From Spirochaeta sp. UBA2779 (GTDB lineage Bacteria > Spirochaetota > Spirochaetia > DSM-2461), in contig DEIH01000038.1 of assembly GCA_002352375.1 (NCBI GenBank), positions 15,232 to 38,046 of the forward strand: 22,815 nt of DNA, read 5' to 3'. This document shows positions 1 to 8,200 of the stretch, one piece after another. A program made the position numbers and the translations under genes. How positions within the stretch are numbered: the stretch's first letter is position 1; every line of letters starts with the position of its first letter. The notes below the pieces were generated by a model, which saw only the letters and a list, made by a program, of their open reading frames with translations, searched no databases and was not told the origin of the DNA.

Positions 1-45
1 CGATATCCCTGCGATGTTGATAATGGCCAGGTTTTTCATACTCAT
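1..45 (-). CDS. 5' end of an unidentified leftward gene (partial)
   Basis: Only the first 13 to 15 codons are inside the window, reading leftward off base 1. Two in-frame ATG codons are possible, at 45 and 39. The one at 39 is better, because an AAGGG-type SD lies about 8 nt upstream of it but only 2 nt from the other. From 39 the peptide reads MKNLAIINIAGIS, which looks like a soluble N-terminus starting with a beta strand. This is too little to name a family. The gene would be divergent from the lipoprotein-xseAB operon, and about 55 bases would hold both promoters. Confidence 0.45.
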   Translation of the reverse strand, partial: MSMKNLAIINIAGIS

Positions 46-84
46 TTCCCTTTTCGGCCTCAATGAAGGCTTATCTGAATACTC

Positions 85-92
85 AAGGGAGG
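85..92 (+). promoter_or_regulatory. Strong ribosome binding site deciding a TTG start
   Basis: AAGGGAGG lies 7 nt upstream of the TTG at 100. It fixes the start of the lipoprotein gene upstream of the in-frame ATG pair at 136/139. Confidence 0.7.
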
Positions 93-99
93 CTTTTAC

Positions 100-636
100 T
101 TGACCCCTTTGGCACTCATCTCCATATTAAACCTGATGATGCATAATCGTAACCCATTTCGTTTAGTTGTTCCTCTCCTGCTGAGTCTTTTTTTCATCCT
201 CTCGTCCTGCAGTGCTGAGGGTTCGATAAAGAGGCAGATCAAAAAACTGAACCTGGATTACAGGATTGATTCAGAGGGGGATTACCGGGTGCAGGTAATT
301 ATCCCCGGGGACAGGAATGTTGAAGTGGGTGTAAGTGCCCATACCGAATCTCTGGAGAAAGATGTCAGTGTTCGTGATATATGGTCGGTTGCGGCCCGTA
401 TTCCCGGGAAACTGCCCGAAGGTCTGGCCGAAAACCTGCTGGGGGACAGCTGGTCTTCCCGGGAGTTCGGATCCTGGGCACTGGCGGGTACCACATCCGA
501 GGGGAAACAGGTATTGGTTTATATAAGCAGAATCCCTGAATCATCCTCTATAAAGGTGCTTCATGCCGCCTTGATGGATACAGCTGAATCTGCTCGGGGG
601 CTTCACGACGCACTCTCCGAACTGGAAGGTGACTGA
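100..636 (+). CDS. Predicted lipoprotein of unknown function, YbjN-like layout
   Basis: This 178-residue protein carries a lipoprotein signal: a hydrophobic run at about residues 22-34 followed by LSSC, with Cys37 as the lipidation site. It is expected at the inner or outer membrane. The start is a TTG at 100, chosen because a strong SD (AAGGGAGG, 85-92) sits 7 nt upstream; ATG codons at 136 and 139 lack such a site. The mature part is about 140 residues of alternating strands and helices. The order (strand-rich half, then a long C-terminal helix with Ala/Leu) recalls the YbjN/secretion-chaperone-like fold, but I see no diagnostic motif, so this is a weak inference. The stop is only 2 nt before the xseA start, so it is probably co-transcribed with exonuclease VII genes; no functional link is evident. 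Confidence 0.8.
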   Translation: MTPLALISILNLMMHNRNPFRLVVPLLLSLFFILSSCSAEGSIKRQIKKLNLDYRIDSEGDYRVQVIIPGDRNVEVGVSAHTESLEKDVSVRDIWSVAARIPGKLPEGLAENLLGDSWSSREFGSWALAGTTSEGKQVLVYISRIPESSSIKVLHAALMDTAESARGLHDALSELEGD

Positions 637-638
637 AC

Positions 639-1868
639 TTGTTCAGCAGTGAGAAACGCCCTGTATGGTCGGTAAGTGAATTAACCCGGGCGATAAAAGG
701 CCAGCTCGAAGATACATTTCCATCACTGAGTGTCGAAGGTGAAATCTCCAACTGCCGACCCTCGGCGGCAGGACATATTTATTTCACCCTCAAAGATTCA
801 AACGCCATGATATCTGCAGCCCTCTTCCGGGGAAAAGCCTCACGGGTGGAAGAACAACCACGAGATGGTATGCAGGTGGTGGTTAGCGGAAAAATCGACG
901 TCTATGCACCCCGGGGTTCCTATCAGATTATTGTTGATAACGTTAAAGCCGCTGGAAAAGGAACTCTCCTTGAAGCTCTGGAAAAACGTAAAAGAGCCCT
1001 TGGGGCAGAAGGTTTGTTCGATCAGGAAAAAAAACAGCCCCTCCCCCCCTACCCCCGGCGTGTGGCGGTAATCACCTCTCCCACCGGTGCAGCGGTGAGA
1101 GATATACTTCAGGTACTTGCCCGGCGCTCTGCCGCCCCCAGGGTTACTCTGCTTCCCACCATGGTTCAGGGAAGTGAAGCTCCGGTGAGAATTGCCGCCC
1201 AGATTAGACGGGCAGCTGCCTATAACCTGGGGGATGTGGTTATAATTGCCCGTGGGGGAGGATCCCTGGAAGACCTGATGGCCTTCAACGAAGAAGTGGT
1301 TGTCAGAGCTGTGGCCGCATGCCCCCTTCCTGTAATCAGCGGGGTGGGACATGAAATCGATATTTCCCTGGCCGACCTTGCATCGGATATCAGGGCGGCC
1401 ACCCCATCAGCTGCAGCAGAGCTGGTGAGCGACCGCTCGGAAGACCTCCTCCTCAGGGCCCGCGGGTTCCGCAGAGAGACCGCCGGATTGCTATCAGCCC
1501 GGCTGGATACAGCAGGACGCCGTCTGGGAAAAGTAGGAATCAGAGAGCTCTCCCATCTGGCTACAGGACGTCTTGAAGAGACTATGCGGGGAAGTGATGA
1601 GGCCCGGCGTGAGCTGGAACGGGCGGCCGCCGAGCGTCTCCAGCCTTTAAGGCGCCGATTGGAGCTGGCAGGACGCTCGCTGAACGATGCCTCCCCGAAA
1701 GCGGTAATGGCTCGGGGTTACGCCCGGGTATCTCTGAGATCAGACCCGAATGGCCGGAGTATCAGCGACTCAGAGCATCTGAAGGAAAACGATGAAATCA
1801 GGGTGGAGTTTGCCCGGGGTACTGCCGATGCCCGGGTATCAAAACTTCACAACGACAGTAAGATATGA
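639..1868 (+). CDS. xseA: Exodeoxyribonuclease VII large subunit
   Basis: This is the catalytic subunit of exonuclease VII, which degrades single-stranded DNA from both ends to oligonucleotides and works with XseB in the cytoplasm during repair. At 409 residues it has the usual family length. An N-terminal OB-fold DNA-binding domain covers about residues 8-105 (WSVSELTRAIKG, VEGEISN, GHIYFTLKD). The catalytic domain carries VITSPTGAAVRD (144-155), ARGGGSLEDLMAFNEE (204-219), SGVGHEIDISLADLASDIRA (234-253) and TPSAAAE (255-261). A coiled-coil C-terminal part (about 265-340) and a C-terminal segment with MARGYARV follow. The start is a TTG at 639, with GGAAGGTGA a few bases upstream inside the preceding gene. 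The 3' end overlaps xseB by 4 nt (ATGA), a classic translational coupling of the two subunits. Confidence 0.97.
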   Translation: MFSSEKRPVWSVSELTRAIKGQLEDTFPSLSVEGEISNCRPSAAGHIYFTLKDSNAMISAALFRGKASRVEEQPRDGMQVVVSGKIDVYAPRGSYQIIVDNVKAAGKGTLLEALEKRKRALGAEGLFDQEKKQPLPPYPRRVAVITSPTGAAVRDILQVLARRSAAPRVTLLPTMVQGSEAPVRIAAQIRRAAAYNLGDVVIIARGGGSLEDLMAFNEEVVVRAVAACPLPVISGVGHEIDISLADLASDIRAATPSAAAELVSDRSEDLLLRARGFRRETAGLLSARLDTAGRRLGKVGIRELSHLATGRLEETMRGSDEARRELERAAAERLQPLRRRLELAGRSLNDASPKAVMARGYARVSLRSDPNGRSISDSEHLKENDEIRVEFARGTADARVSKLHNDSKI

Positions 1869-2101
1869 AGGATAAAGAGATGAAAGGATTTGAAGAAAAA
1901 TTAAACCATCTGGAAGAACTGGCTGAGCAGATCAGAGACCGTGAAATTCCCCTGGAGACAGCCATGGGCCTATTTGATGAAGGTGTGGTTCTCTCAAAAA
2001 GTCTGGAAGAGGAACTTGAAGGGTTTGAACGGAAGGTGGAGATACTCAGTAATGAGCCCCCGGAAGACGGGAGCGGGGAAGCTGAGCTGAGCCCCTTCTG
2101 A
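1865..2101 (+). CDS. xseB: Exodeoxyribonuclease VII small subunit
   Basis: This is the small helical subunit that binds XseA in several copies to form exonuclease VII. At 78 residues it is the normal size. The family pattern is visible: FEEKLNHLEELAEQIRDREI (residues 9-28), then PLETAMGLFDEGVVLSKSLE, where the L-E/F-EG-L signature of a helical hairpin is clear. The acidic C-terminal tail (EPPEDGSGEAE) is typical and probably disordered. The ATG at 1865 overlaps the xseA stop codon; a second Met at codon 6 is possible but less well placed for coupling. Its stop is 65 nt from the convergent DUF192 gene. Confidence 0.95.
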   Translation: MKDKEMKGFEEKLNHLEELAEQIRDREIPLETAMGLFDEGVVLSKSLEEELEGFERKVEILSNEPPEDGSGEAELSPF

Positions 2102-2166
2102 GACAGTTCAGACAGTTTTTTGAGAAAGAAGATAAAGATGTGACGGGGGTGGCCTCCAGGAGGGCT
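2102..2166. other. Convergent gap with no clear terminator
   Basis: These 65 bases lie between the xseB and DUF192 stops. GCCTCCAGGAGGGC at 2152-2165 has CCTCC and GGAGG only one base apart, so it can form just a 4-bp stem if the central bases become a loop, and no T-run follows. I see no convincing terminator. Confidence 0.4.
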
Positions 2167-2694
2167 TTACCGGGTTTTCAGCCCGGAAACATCCACAACA
2201 TCCCCGGGTTTTACCCCGTGAGTATCAAACCAGCCCTGATTCACCTCCAGAGCGTAAAGCACATTCCGGTATGAGGGAACAGATGCCAGGCTTTCAGGTT
2301 CCATATCCTCAACCTGCCTGATGGTACCATCGGCGGCGATAAAAGCGATGGAAAGGGACAATTGGGTATTTTTCATCCAGAAAGTCACTTTTGATTCATC
2401 TTCAAAGACAAATATCATGCCCTCATCTTCCCCCATGGACTTCCGGTTCATCAGTCCCTGTTCTCTGGATTCCGGAGTATCGGCGATTTCAACATTCAAT
2501 TTGTTACCCGCCACATCCAGTACTTTTTTATCCAGAGTTGCAGCAGCGCAGCCTGTAAGCATTATAAAGAAAAAGAGTACGGATAGGACGATCGGGGCTG
2601 CCAGACCGGACAGGCCCCTCCAACCGGCCCGGCTGTACCTGTGCGATCCCCTGAATCGGCTGATTTTTTTTTTAGAATTCATCAAGAAACTCAT
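2167..2694 (-). CDS. DUF192 family lipoprotein
   Basis: This 175-residue DUF192 protein is a small all-beta family of unknown biochemical role, commonly secreted or lipid-anchored in bacteria. Family motifs are all present: REQGLMNRKSM (77-87), GMIFVF (92-97), FWMKNT (105-110), YALEVNQGWF (147-156) and GVKPGD (160-165). A hydrophobic segment at 31-46 ends in LTGC with Cys49 as the lipidation site. The region before the hydrophobic segment is unusually long and basic (about 30 residues with RFRGSHRYSRAGWR), so the true start could be later, but no better ATG/GTG/TTG with an SD is seen; Met5 at 2682 is the only near alternative. The gene overlaps the preceding one by 23 nt, so the two should be one operon. 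The SD is poor, which fits coupling. Confidence 0.9.
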   Translation of the reverse strand: MSFLMNSKKKISRFRGSHRYSRAGWRGLSGLAAPIVLSVLFFFIMLTGCAAATLDKKVLDVAGNKLNVEIADTPESREQGLMNRKSMGEDEGMIFVFEDESKVTFWMKNTQLSLSIAFIAADGTIRQVEDMEPESLASVPSYRNVLYALEVNQGWFDTHGVKPGDVVDVSGLKTR

Positions 2695-3238
2695 CCCGGG
2701 CTTTGGCCCGCCAGGCCGCCCGGTCAGTACTTTCGGCCTGAGCGGCTTCGAACACTCCTAAATCCAGATATTTCACCGTTAGAGGGCGTTCCAGGGCCAG
2801 GCGGGTCTTCCCGTCTTCCCACCATGCTTTCTGTGGATTCAAGTCTGCAGGACTGCCGTAACGTTCTTCCAATTTGGTGTAAACGGTAAACCAGTCAATT
2901 GTTTCAGGGTTCAGCTCCAGCAAAATGACACTTAGAGCGTCATTTTCGAACTGAAAAAGTCCCCTGTTGATAAAAAGGGAGCCTCCGGCATCGATAAGGG
3001 ATGCCCTGGGCCGCTCAAGCAGACTGACATCAGCCTCACCCTGATAGTTGAACCAGCTGTCCTGCAGGAGCAGATCTTTTACCTCATCGGGGGCCATTCC
3101 CAGGCTGATACCGTGGTAGGCCCGGGGAATTTCTGCAGCCTCAGACTGGGCAGAGGCAAACTGCAGAGGCACAAGGAGAGCAACCCAGGGGAGCACGAGC
3201 CGCAAAAATAACTGTAACTTACATCGAGAGAAGGTCAT
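2672..3238 (-). CDS. Exported protein of unknown function
   Basis: This 188-residue protein has a clear Sec signal peptide: basic start, hydrophobic core at about 8-25, and ASA|Q cleavage after residue 30. I do not recognise a named family. The mature part opens with YHGISLGMAPDEVKDLL (about 41-57), an arrangement like the start of small periplasmic domains in which a GM-x(2)-EEV helix follows a short strand (SmpA/BamE-like or similar). Later segments alternate strands and helices, including a KLEERYGSP helix-turn, the pattern seen in proteins that compare substrate size or stability. This similarity is pattern-level only. No obvious SD precedes the ATG at 3238. It overlaps the DUF192 lipoprotein gene downstream by 23 nt, so both probably act in the envelope. 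Confidence 0.8.
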   Translation of the reverse strand: MTFSRCKLQLFLRLVLPWVALLVPLQFASAQSEAAEIPRAYHGISLGMAPDEVKDLLLQDSWFNYQGEADVSLLERPRASLIDAGGSLFINRGLFQFENDALSVILLELNPETIDWFTVYTKLEERYGSPADLNPQKAWWEDGKTRLALERPLTVKYLDLGVFEAAQAESTDRAAWRAKARDEFLDEF

Positions 3239-3320
3239 TCAATAATCATATCGGCAAAAAAGAGCTCTGTTGAGAGTATTTGCGCTTGAAGCTTCAGGTC
3301 TGCACAATCATGATTGTACT
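3239..3320. promoter_or_regulatory. Divergent intergenic region with three short palindromes
   Basis: This gap must hold the start signals of both the leftward exported-protein gene and the rightward PEGA gene. Three perfect inverted repeats follow one another: AGAGCTCT (3261-3268), TGAAGCTTCA (3287-3296) and ACAATCATGATTGT (3304-3317). The last ends 3 nt before the favoured ATG at 3321. No convincing -35/-10 pair was found. Any of the palindromes could be an operator, but a 14-base palindrome is expected about once by chance in a window this size. Confidence 0.35.
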
Positions 3321-4955
3321 ATGTTAGAGAAATTTTCCATCATTCTTCTGATACTCCTCACACTTACTCTGCCGATTTCTGTTATTTCTGCGGGGGAGAA
3401 CGAGGGAAAGATTACTATTACTGAATATGAGCACAAGGATTATTTCCGTTCTCCCAGAATGGAGGAAGAGGACCGTCTCCGGGGTAAAACCTTTCAATTC
3501 CAGCCCGGCCTGGAAATTATAACCGATGTGAATGATGTGGAAATTGAGTTTTTTGAGGAGAGAAGGGGAAAGACTCCCTGGGAGCAGGATAATCTATCAC
3601 CGGGAGCGTACAGGGTTCGCCTGGAACGCACGGGTTACGAAATAGTCGAATTCCTGGTGAATGTACGCTCGGACCGGCGCACCGTTGTTAATGTAAATAT
3701 GGGGAGACCCACAGGAACTCTTTTTTTAACTGACCTCCCTCCCGGGGCTGTGGTAACAGTCGACAGGGCTCCGGTGGAAGGTAATGAGATTACAGCGGCA
3801 GCGGGAACACGCACCCTGAGGGTAACAGCATTCGGCTGGGAAACCCAGCAGAGCGATATTCAAATACCCCCAGGCGGCAGTACACAATGGCGCTATGAGG
3901 GAAGCCGGTCAACCTTCAGTCTGGGAGATTTAAGAATCCGGCCCCGGGCACTCCCCACCGGAGATAAAAGGGGTTTTACAATCGAGTGGAATGCCGATTC
4001 CGGGGGCAGCGCCGACATCCGGATTATCTCCCCCGAGGGTCGTCAGACCGCCGTTATTCCCTTTGCCGTATCTTTCTCCAGAGGAACGGTTTACTGGATT
4101 CCCGGAAATGTGAATTCAGAAGAACTTTCCCAGGGAAAATACAAGGTAATCCTCAGCGGAACCGGGTATGATTCAAATTCCGCTTCCAGCGAATCCTACA
4201 TTATTCTGGATAACCGCTTTAAAAGGGAAGCCAGGCCGGCCTATGCTCCCCTCCCGGGTTTGCTCTACGCTCCGGGATCAGCGATGCTCCCCAGAGGAAT
4301 CTGGCAGGCATCCACCGGGGCCGGAGTCTATTTCGACGGCGGAATCCCGGTAGATATCGGCATCCGATTCTCCCCGGCAAACCGCCTGGAGTTCAGCGGA
4401 AAGTTCAAACTCACCGCCCGGGATCCCTTTGATGCAACGAGCATCGGGATGGATTTTTCGACTTCCTGGCGGGCAACTCCGAAGAGTGGCCCCTACACGG
4501 TGAATCTGGCCCTGCTCTTCTCCTATGAGGGTTATGCGGCGGATTTCGGCCGCATTCCTTCGACGAATCCAGGAACTTCCCTGCCGGGACTGCAGTTTTC
4601 CATACCTATGGAATACGCCCTTGGAAACTGGAATATTGTGCTCTCCCCTTCAGTATATCTTACATTCCTCGGCAGCGATCCGGGCTCCCGGCAATTCTCC
4701 GGGCCGGCACGGATGAGTGAATCTCTGGGAGCCGGTGTTTACTATGAGGACGGCCTTTTCCTGGCAGGTGCCTCTGCTGCAATTCGGGGGCCCGATTATC
4801 CTCAGGGATTTCTGGAGACAACAGTCTGGTACGGTTTGGAGGGACGATTCGATCTTCCGGGGGATGCCTCTTACCTGGCTATGTACACCGGAATCCGTAC
4901 TCTGAATGCCGATCCTGTGGTGAGTCTGGGAGTTGAGTTCGGAGTGATACGGTAA
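3321..4955 (+). CDS. PEGA-domain protein with predicted outer-membrane barrel
   Basis: This is a 544-residue exported protein. The open frame begins at a TTG at 3270, but the ATG at 3321 is preferred because it starts a typical signal peptide (MLEKFSIILLILLTLTLPIS, cleavage near SAG at about 22-24). No clear SD precedes either start. In the 544-residue numbering, two PEGA-like beta modules lie at about 64-127 and 129-190, recognisable by LSPGAYRVRLERTGYE and GTLFLTDLPPGAVVTVD. A further Ig-like segment with a DIRIISPEGR strand follows (about 205-295). From about 310 to the end there are repeated amphipathic strands with aromatic residues, ending in VSLGVEFGVIR, which suggests a C-terminal outer-membrane beta-barrel. 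PEGA domains are usually surface or envelope modules. The gene stands alone between a divergent and a convergent neighbour, and its stop is 10 nt from the zinc ribbon gene's stop. The role is unknown. Confidence 0.85.
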   Translation: MLEKFSIILLILLTLTLPISVISAGENEGKITITEYEHKDYFRSPRMEEEDRLRGKTFQFQPGLEIITDVNDVEIEFFEERRGKTPWEQDNLSPGAYRVRLERTGYEIVEFLVNVRSDRRTVVNVNMGRPTGTLFLTDLPPGAVVTVDRAPVEGNEITAAAGTRTLRVTAFGWETQQSDIQIPPGGSTQWRYEGSRSTFSLGDLRIRPRALPTGDKRGFTIEWNADSGGSADIRIISPEGRQTAVIPFAVSFSRGTVYWIPGNVNSEELSQGKYKVILSGTGYDSNSASSESYIILDNRFKREARPAYAPLPGLLYAPGSAMLPRGIWQASTGAGVYFDGGIPVDIGIRFSPANRLEFSGKFKLTARDPFDATSIGMDFSTSWRATPKSGPYTVNLALLFSYEGYAADFGRIPSTNPGTSLPGLQFSIPMEYALGNWNIVLSPSVYLTFLGSDPGSRQFSGPARMSESLGAGVYYEDGLFLAGASAAIRGPDYPQGFLETTVWYGLEGRFDLPGDASYLAMYTGIRTLNADPVVSLGVEFGVIR

Positions 4956-4966
4956 ACCGGTATTTT
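4947..4966 (+). terminator. Possible weak terminator between convergent genes
   Basis: ATACGG (4947-4952) can pair with CC-G-GTAT (4957-4963, one bulged G) around a TAAA loop, and TTTT follows at 4963-4966. It spans the stop of the PEGA gene. The stem is short and bulged and the T-run is minimal, so this is only a candidate. Confidence 0.2.
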
Positions 4967-5274
4967 CAGTGCAGCCAGAAATACAGTATCAACCCCACCC
5001 CGATTATAACCAAAGCACTTAAACTCCAGTATCGGGATGCCGGCCAGTCCTGTTTTACCCTGTAGCGCCGTTTATCCGGCCAGGGGACCGTTTCTTCTTC
5101 TGATTCAGCCAGATAACCACATTCCGGGCAGCCGCCTTTAAAATCATCAACACTTCCCTCTTTTCCGCATCGGCTGCAGCGTGTTCCCATAAAAGAGCGG
5201 CCGCAGGAGGGGCAGGTATCCGAACGTCCTTTCACCTCGGCACCGCAGGATTCGCAGAAAAAGGCTCTTTTCAT
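4966..5274 (-). CDS. Membrane-anchored double zinc ribbon protein
   Basis: This 102-residue protein has four CxxC pairs: Cys7/10, Cys21/24, Cys33/36 and Cys49/52. They form two zinc ribbons in the order typical of double zinc ribbon (DZR-like) proteins. A linker rich in Glu and basic residues follows, then one transmembrane helix at about 82-100 (SLSALVIIGVGLILYFW) at the C-terminus. With a signal-less N-terminus, the ribbons are expected in the cytoplasm with the tail in the inner membrane. The ATG lies 3 nt after the TAA of the giant SpoIIE phosphatase gene, so it is the last gene of that operon. It may bind a partner or RNA near the phosphatase; that is inference from position only. Confidence 0.88.
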   Translation of the reverse strand: MKRAFFCESCGAEVKGRSDTCPSCGRSFMGTRCSRCGKEGSVDDFKGGCPECGYLAESEEETVPWPDKRRYRVKQDWPASRYWSLSALVIIGVGLILYFWLH

Positions 5275-5277
5275 TGA

Positions 5278-8200
5278 TTAGAGGCGCTCGTAAGCCCAGA
5301 TGGTCAGGTCATCATCCTGAGGATCTTCCTTCATATGAGAGTAATACACATAGCCGGTTTCATCACCAACTCGATGACTGTATATTTCTTCAAACTCGGC
5401 AAAGTGCTCCTCCAGAAACTTTACAATTTTCTCATCTACTTTTACCCGACTTGTTTTTCCCCCGGTTTCATCGGGAATAATACGGAACACTTTCTCCACC
5501 GAAGCCAATGCCATTACCGCATCCTCGCAGGTTCCTTTGAGAGTTGAAAAATCAAAATGCAGAGGTTTCCCTATGGTTAAATCGCAGCGTCTTTGAAGAA
5601 TATAAGATCCCTTGCTCAAAGCCGCTTCAACAATGTCATCTATCCTTCTTGGGTCGAATTCCTCATTATCCTGGCCGGCATTAATCTGTTTATAAATGGA
5701 ACTGTCTTTTTTCACCCTGAGATTATCTTCATCAAGTGCCGCAATTATCAGATCTTCAGTACTTTCCGCCTTGTAGACTTCACCGACTCTTTCCATGGGT
5801 TTAATGTATTCGTAAGTCGGTTGAATCAGTTCCTGATCTATTCCGATCATAGAACGGGGGCAGTCCTTGTACTGAATTACCTTGAAATCCCTGCCTCTGA
5901 GGATGTGATGAGCTTCCTCTATACCGTCAGTGTAAAGAAAGAGTATATCTCCACGATTCAGCTTTCCCTTCACTACCTGATACATTGTTGGATTCATTTC
6001 AATCATCCCGGATTCTATCTGACCTGCCGCCGGAGCATCCGCCAATTCAAGAACCTTCATTTTTCTGGTTTTACCATCGTAAATATGAACCAGATTATCT
6101 CCTGCATGTATCATTTCATAATCTGAAGTACGGACATTCATCACAGAAAGGTTGAATGCCGCAAAACGTCCCCGGAATCCAACTTCATTTATCAGGTCGT
6201 TTATACCGAAGGTGAACTCCCGGAGGTTATAACTGAGTCTTCCGGTTTTAACAGCTTCTTCCCGAATTTTCCGGAAGTAGTCAACGTAAAGAGCTGCAAC
6301 CTGAACCATAATAAGGGAAGCTGTAACACCATGACCGGCGATATCCAGCTTAATCATCACGTAATGGTCCTCATCCAGCTGCCGGAAATCAAAATAGTCT
6401 CCAGAAACCGCATCAGCCCCTTCGTAATAGCCGAAAAGCCTGAAAAATGCATTTCCAGCACTTCCTGTGGAAAGTTTTATTGGATCACCCTGTGTATTTT
6501 TAACAATGTCCAGAGGAAGAAATGTTTTCTGTATTTCCTGACCGGCAACTAGCTCTTTCTGATCAACAGCCGCATGAAACAATCCCTGTACCATTCCATT
6601 TATAGCATCAGCCAGATCTGATATTTCATCTTTTGTTTTGAGTTTTACTCCAAAATTTTCATGCAATAGCATATTCGGTTCATCCTGGATTTTCTCAACA
6701 GCCCTCACAAGCTCATGTATTGGCCTGACAAGCTGTGAAGAAAAAACCAGTGCTACAATCAAACCAAGAGCCAGAGCGATAATCGAGGCTATCGATGTGA
6801 TGAGTAGAATACGCTTTTGAACAAGACCGAGCGAAGCCTTGATACCATCAACTGAAACCGCCAGGCGAACCACCCCTTTGAACACATCGGGATTCTGTCC
6901 ATCCTGATAGAGTATCGGTTTGTAGAAAACAAAAATATCGGATTCTCCTGAACGGAGAACTTCGGCGTTGAAATCAGGATACACACTGAAAAATTGATTT
7001 GAGATATCAAGAAGCATGGTCTGAATCATTTTATACTGAGTGGCAACCGCCTTTTCCGCCTCGAGAAATACGGGATCTGAGAAGTTCAATGTTGCGATTA
7101 CCCTTTGAAGTTCTTCATTTTGTTTATTCTCGAGATCGGAAAGTGAATTGAGCATTAGACTATAATCCGCATCCTGTACAGCTGTTAAAACATCATTACG
7201 CATCTGATTAATGAAGGGTGTTATTTCATCATCAATAATCTCCTGACCGATTACCACATCCAGGGGCAATAGATTAAACCGCTGAAAAATAGCTGAGAGA
7301 GCCATACGGTCTTCCAGTGATATGTCTGAAATTAAAACATAAGAACCCCCAGCACCCTGCTGATAAGAGGTCTTTACCAATTCCGAATCGGTATTATCCG
7401 ATCCCTCCAGTACAAGGTTGTAATTATCCTTACTCAGAGACACAGGGATTTTTAATTTATCAAGGATATCAGGATCGTTTGTCGACCAGATGTAATTATA
7501 TCCATCACTGGTAGCCCGTAATCCGCCGCTGCTCCCGTTTTCAGCTCTTGGACCGGTTACTGTCATCCAACGGGCATCTGGGAGAGCCTTAATTCTATCC
7601 TGGAGTAAAAGAAGACCGCCCCGGTCGGCATTAGGAATAATCGTTGCGGCACTGGTAGTCAAAGTTTCTATCAGCAGGCGGGATTTGCTTTCCAATCCCC
7701 GGGAAAGGGTGTCACGTTCCATGCTGATCCAGAGCATACCCAGAGCAATGGCCACCATCAGAATGGTTATTAGTACCAGCAGGGAAAAAGCCAGGGTAAA
7801 CTTAAGTTTCAATACAGATTTGCTCTTTTTCAACGACATGGCAGCATCCTTTCTCGCAGCGGCAGATATCGGGTTATTTTCAAGAATAGCCCGGGCATTT
7901 CGTTCGAGTATCTTCATTTCCCGGCTTATGGATCCAAGCCTGGAGACGGTTATAATGACAGAGGTAAATCCCAACAGTATAAGGATTAACAACAATAACT
8001 GGTTTCCATTCAGCCGGAGGGATCGGGCTGCGGGTTTCCAGAGAGATTCGTATTTATAGATTCCGAAAGGACCGAATTTCACATTCCCGGTAGGATCCAG
8101 ACGCATAGGAATATTCCAGAAGGCTTCTCCTCTAAGAGGATGAATTACACCGATACGGTAGGTACCCGATCTCATATTTTCGATGGGCCCGATTTCAGCC

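Noticed and set aside
840..1352. A 170-residue open frame on the minus strand.
   Set aside because: It lies wholly inside xseA, lacks family motifs and an SD, and reads as a shadow of a strongly supported gene.
5593..6126. A 177-residue plus-strand open frame inside the SpoIIE gene.
   Set aside because: The peptide is aromatic-rich with no motif, and the other strand encodes the conserved phosphatase domain.
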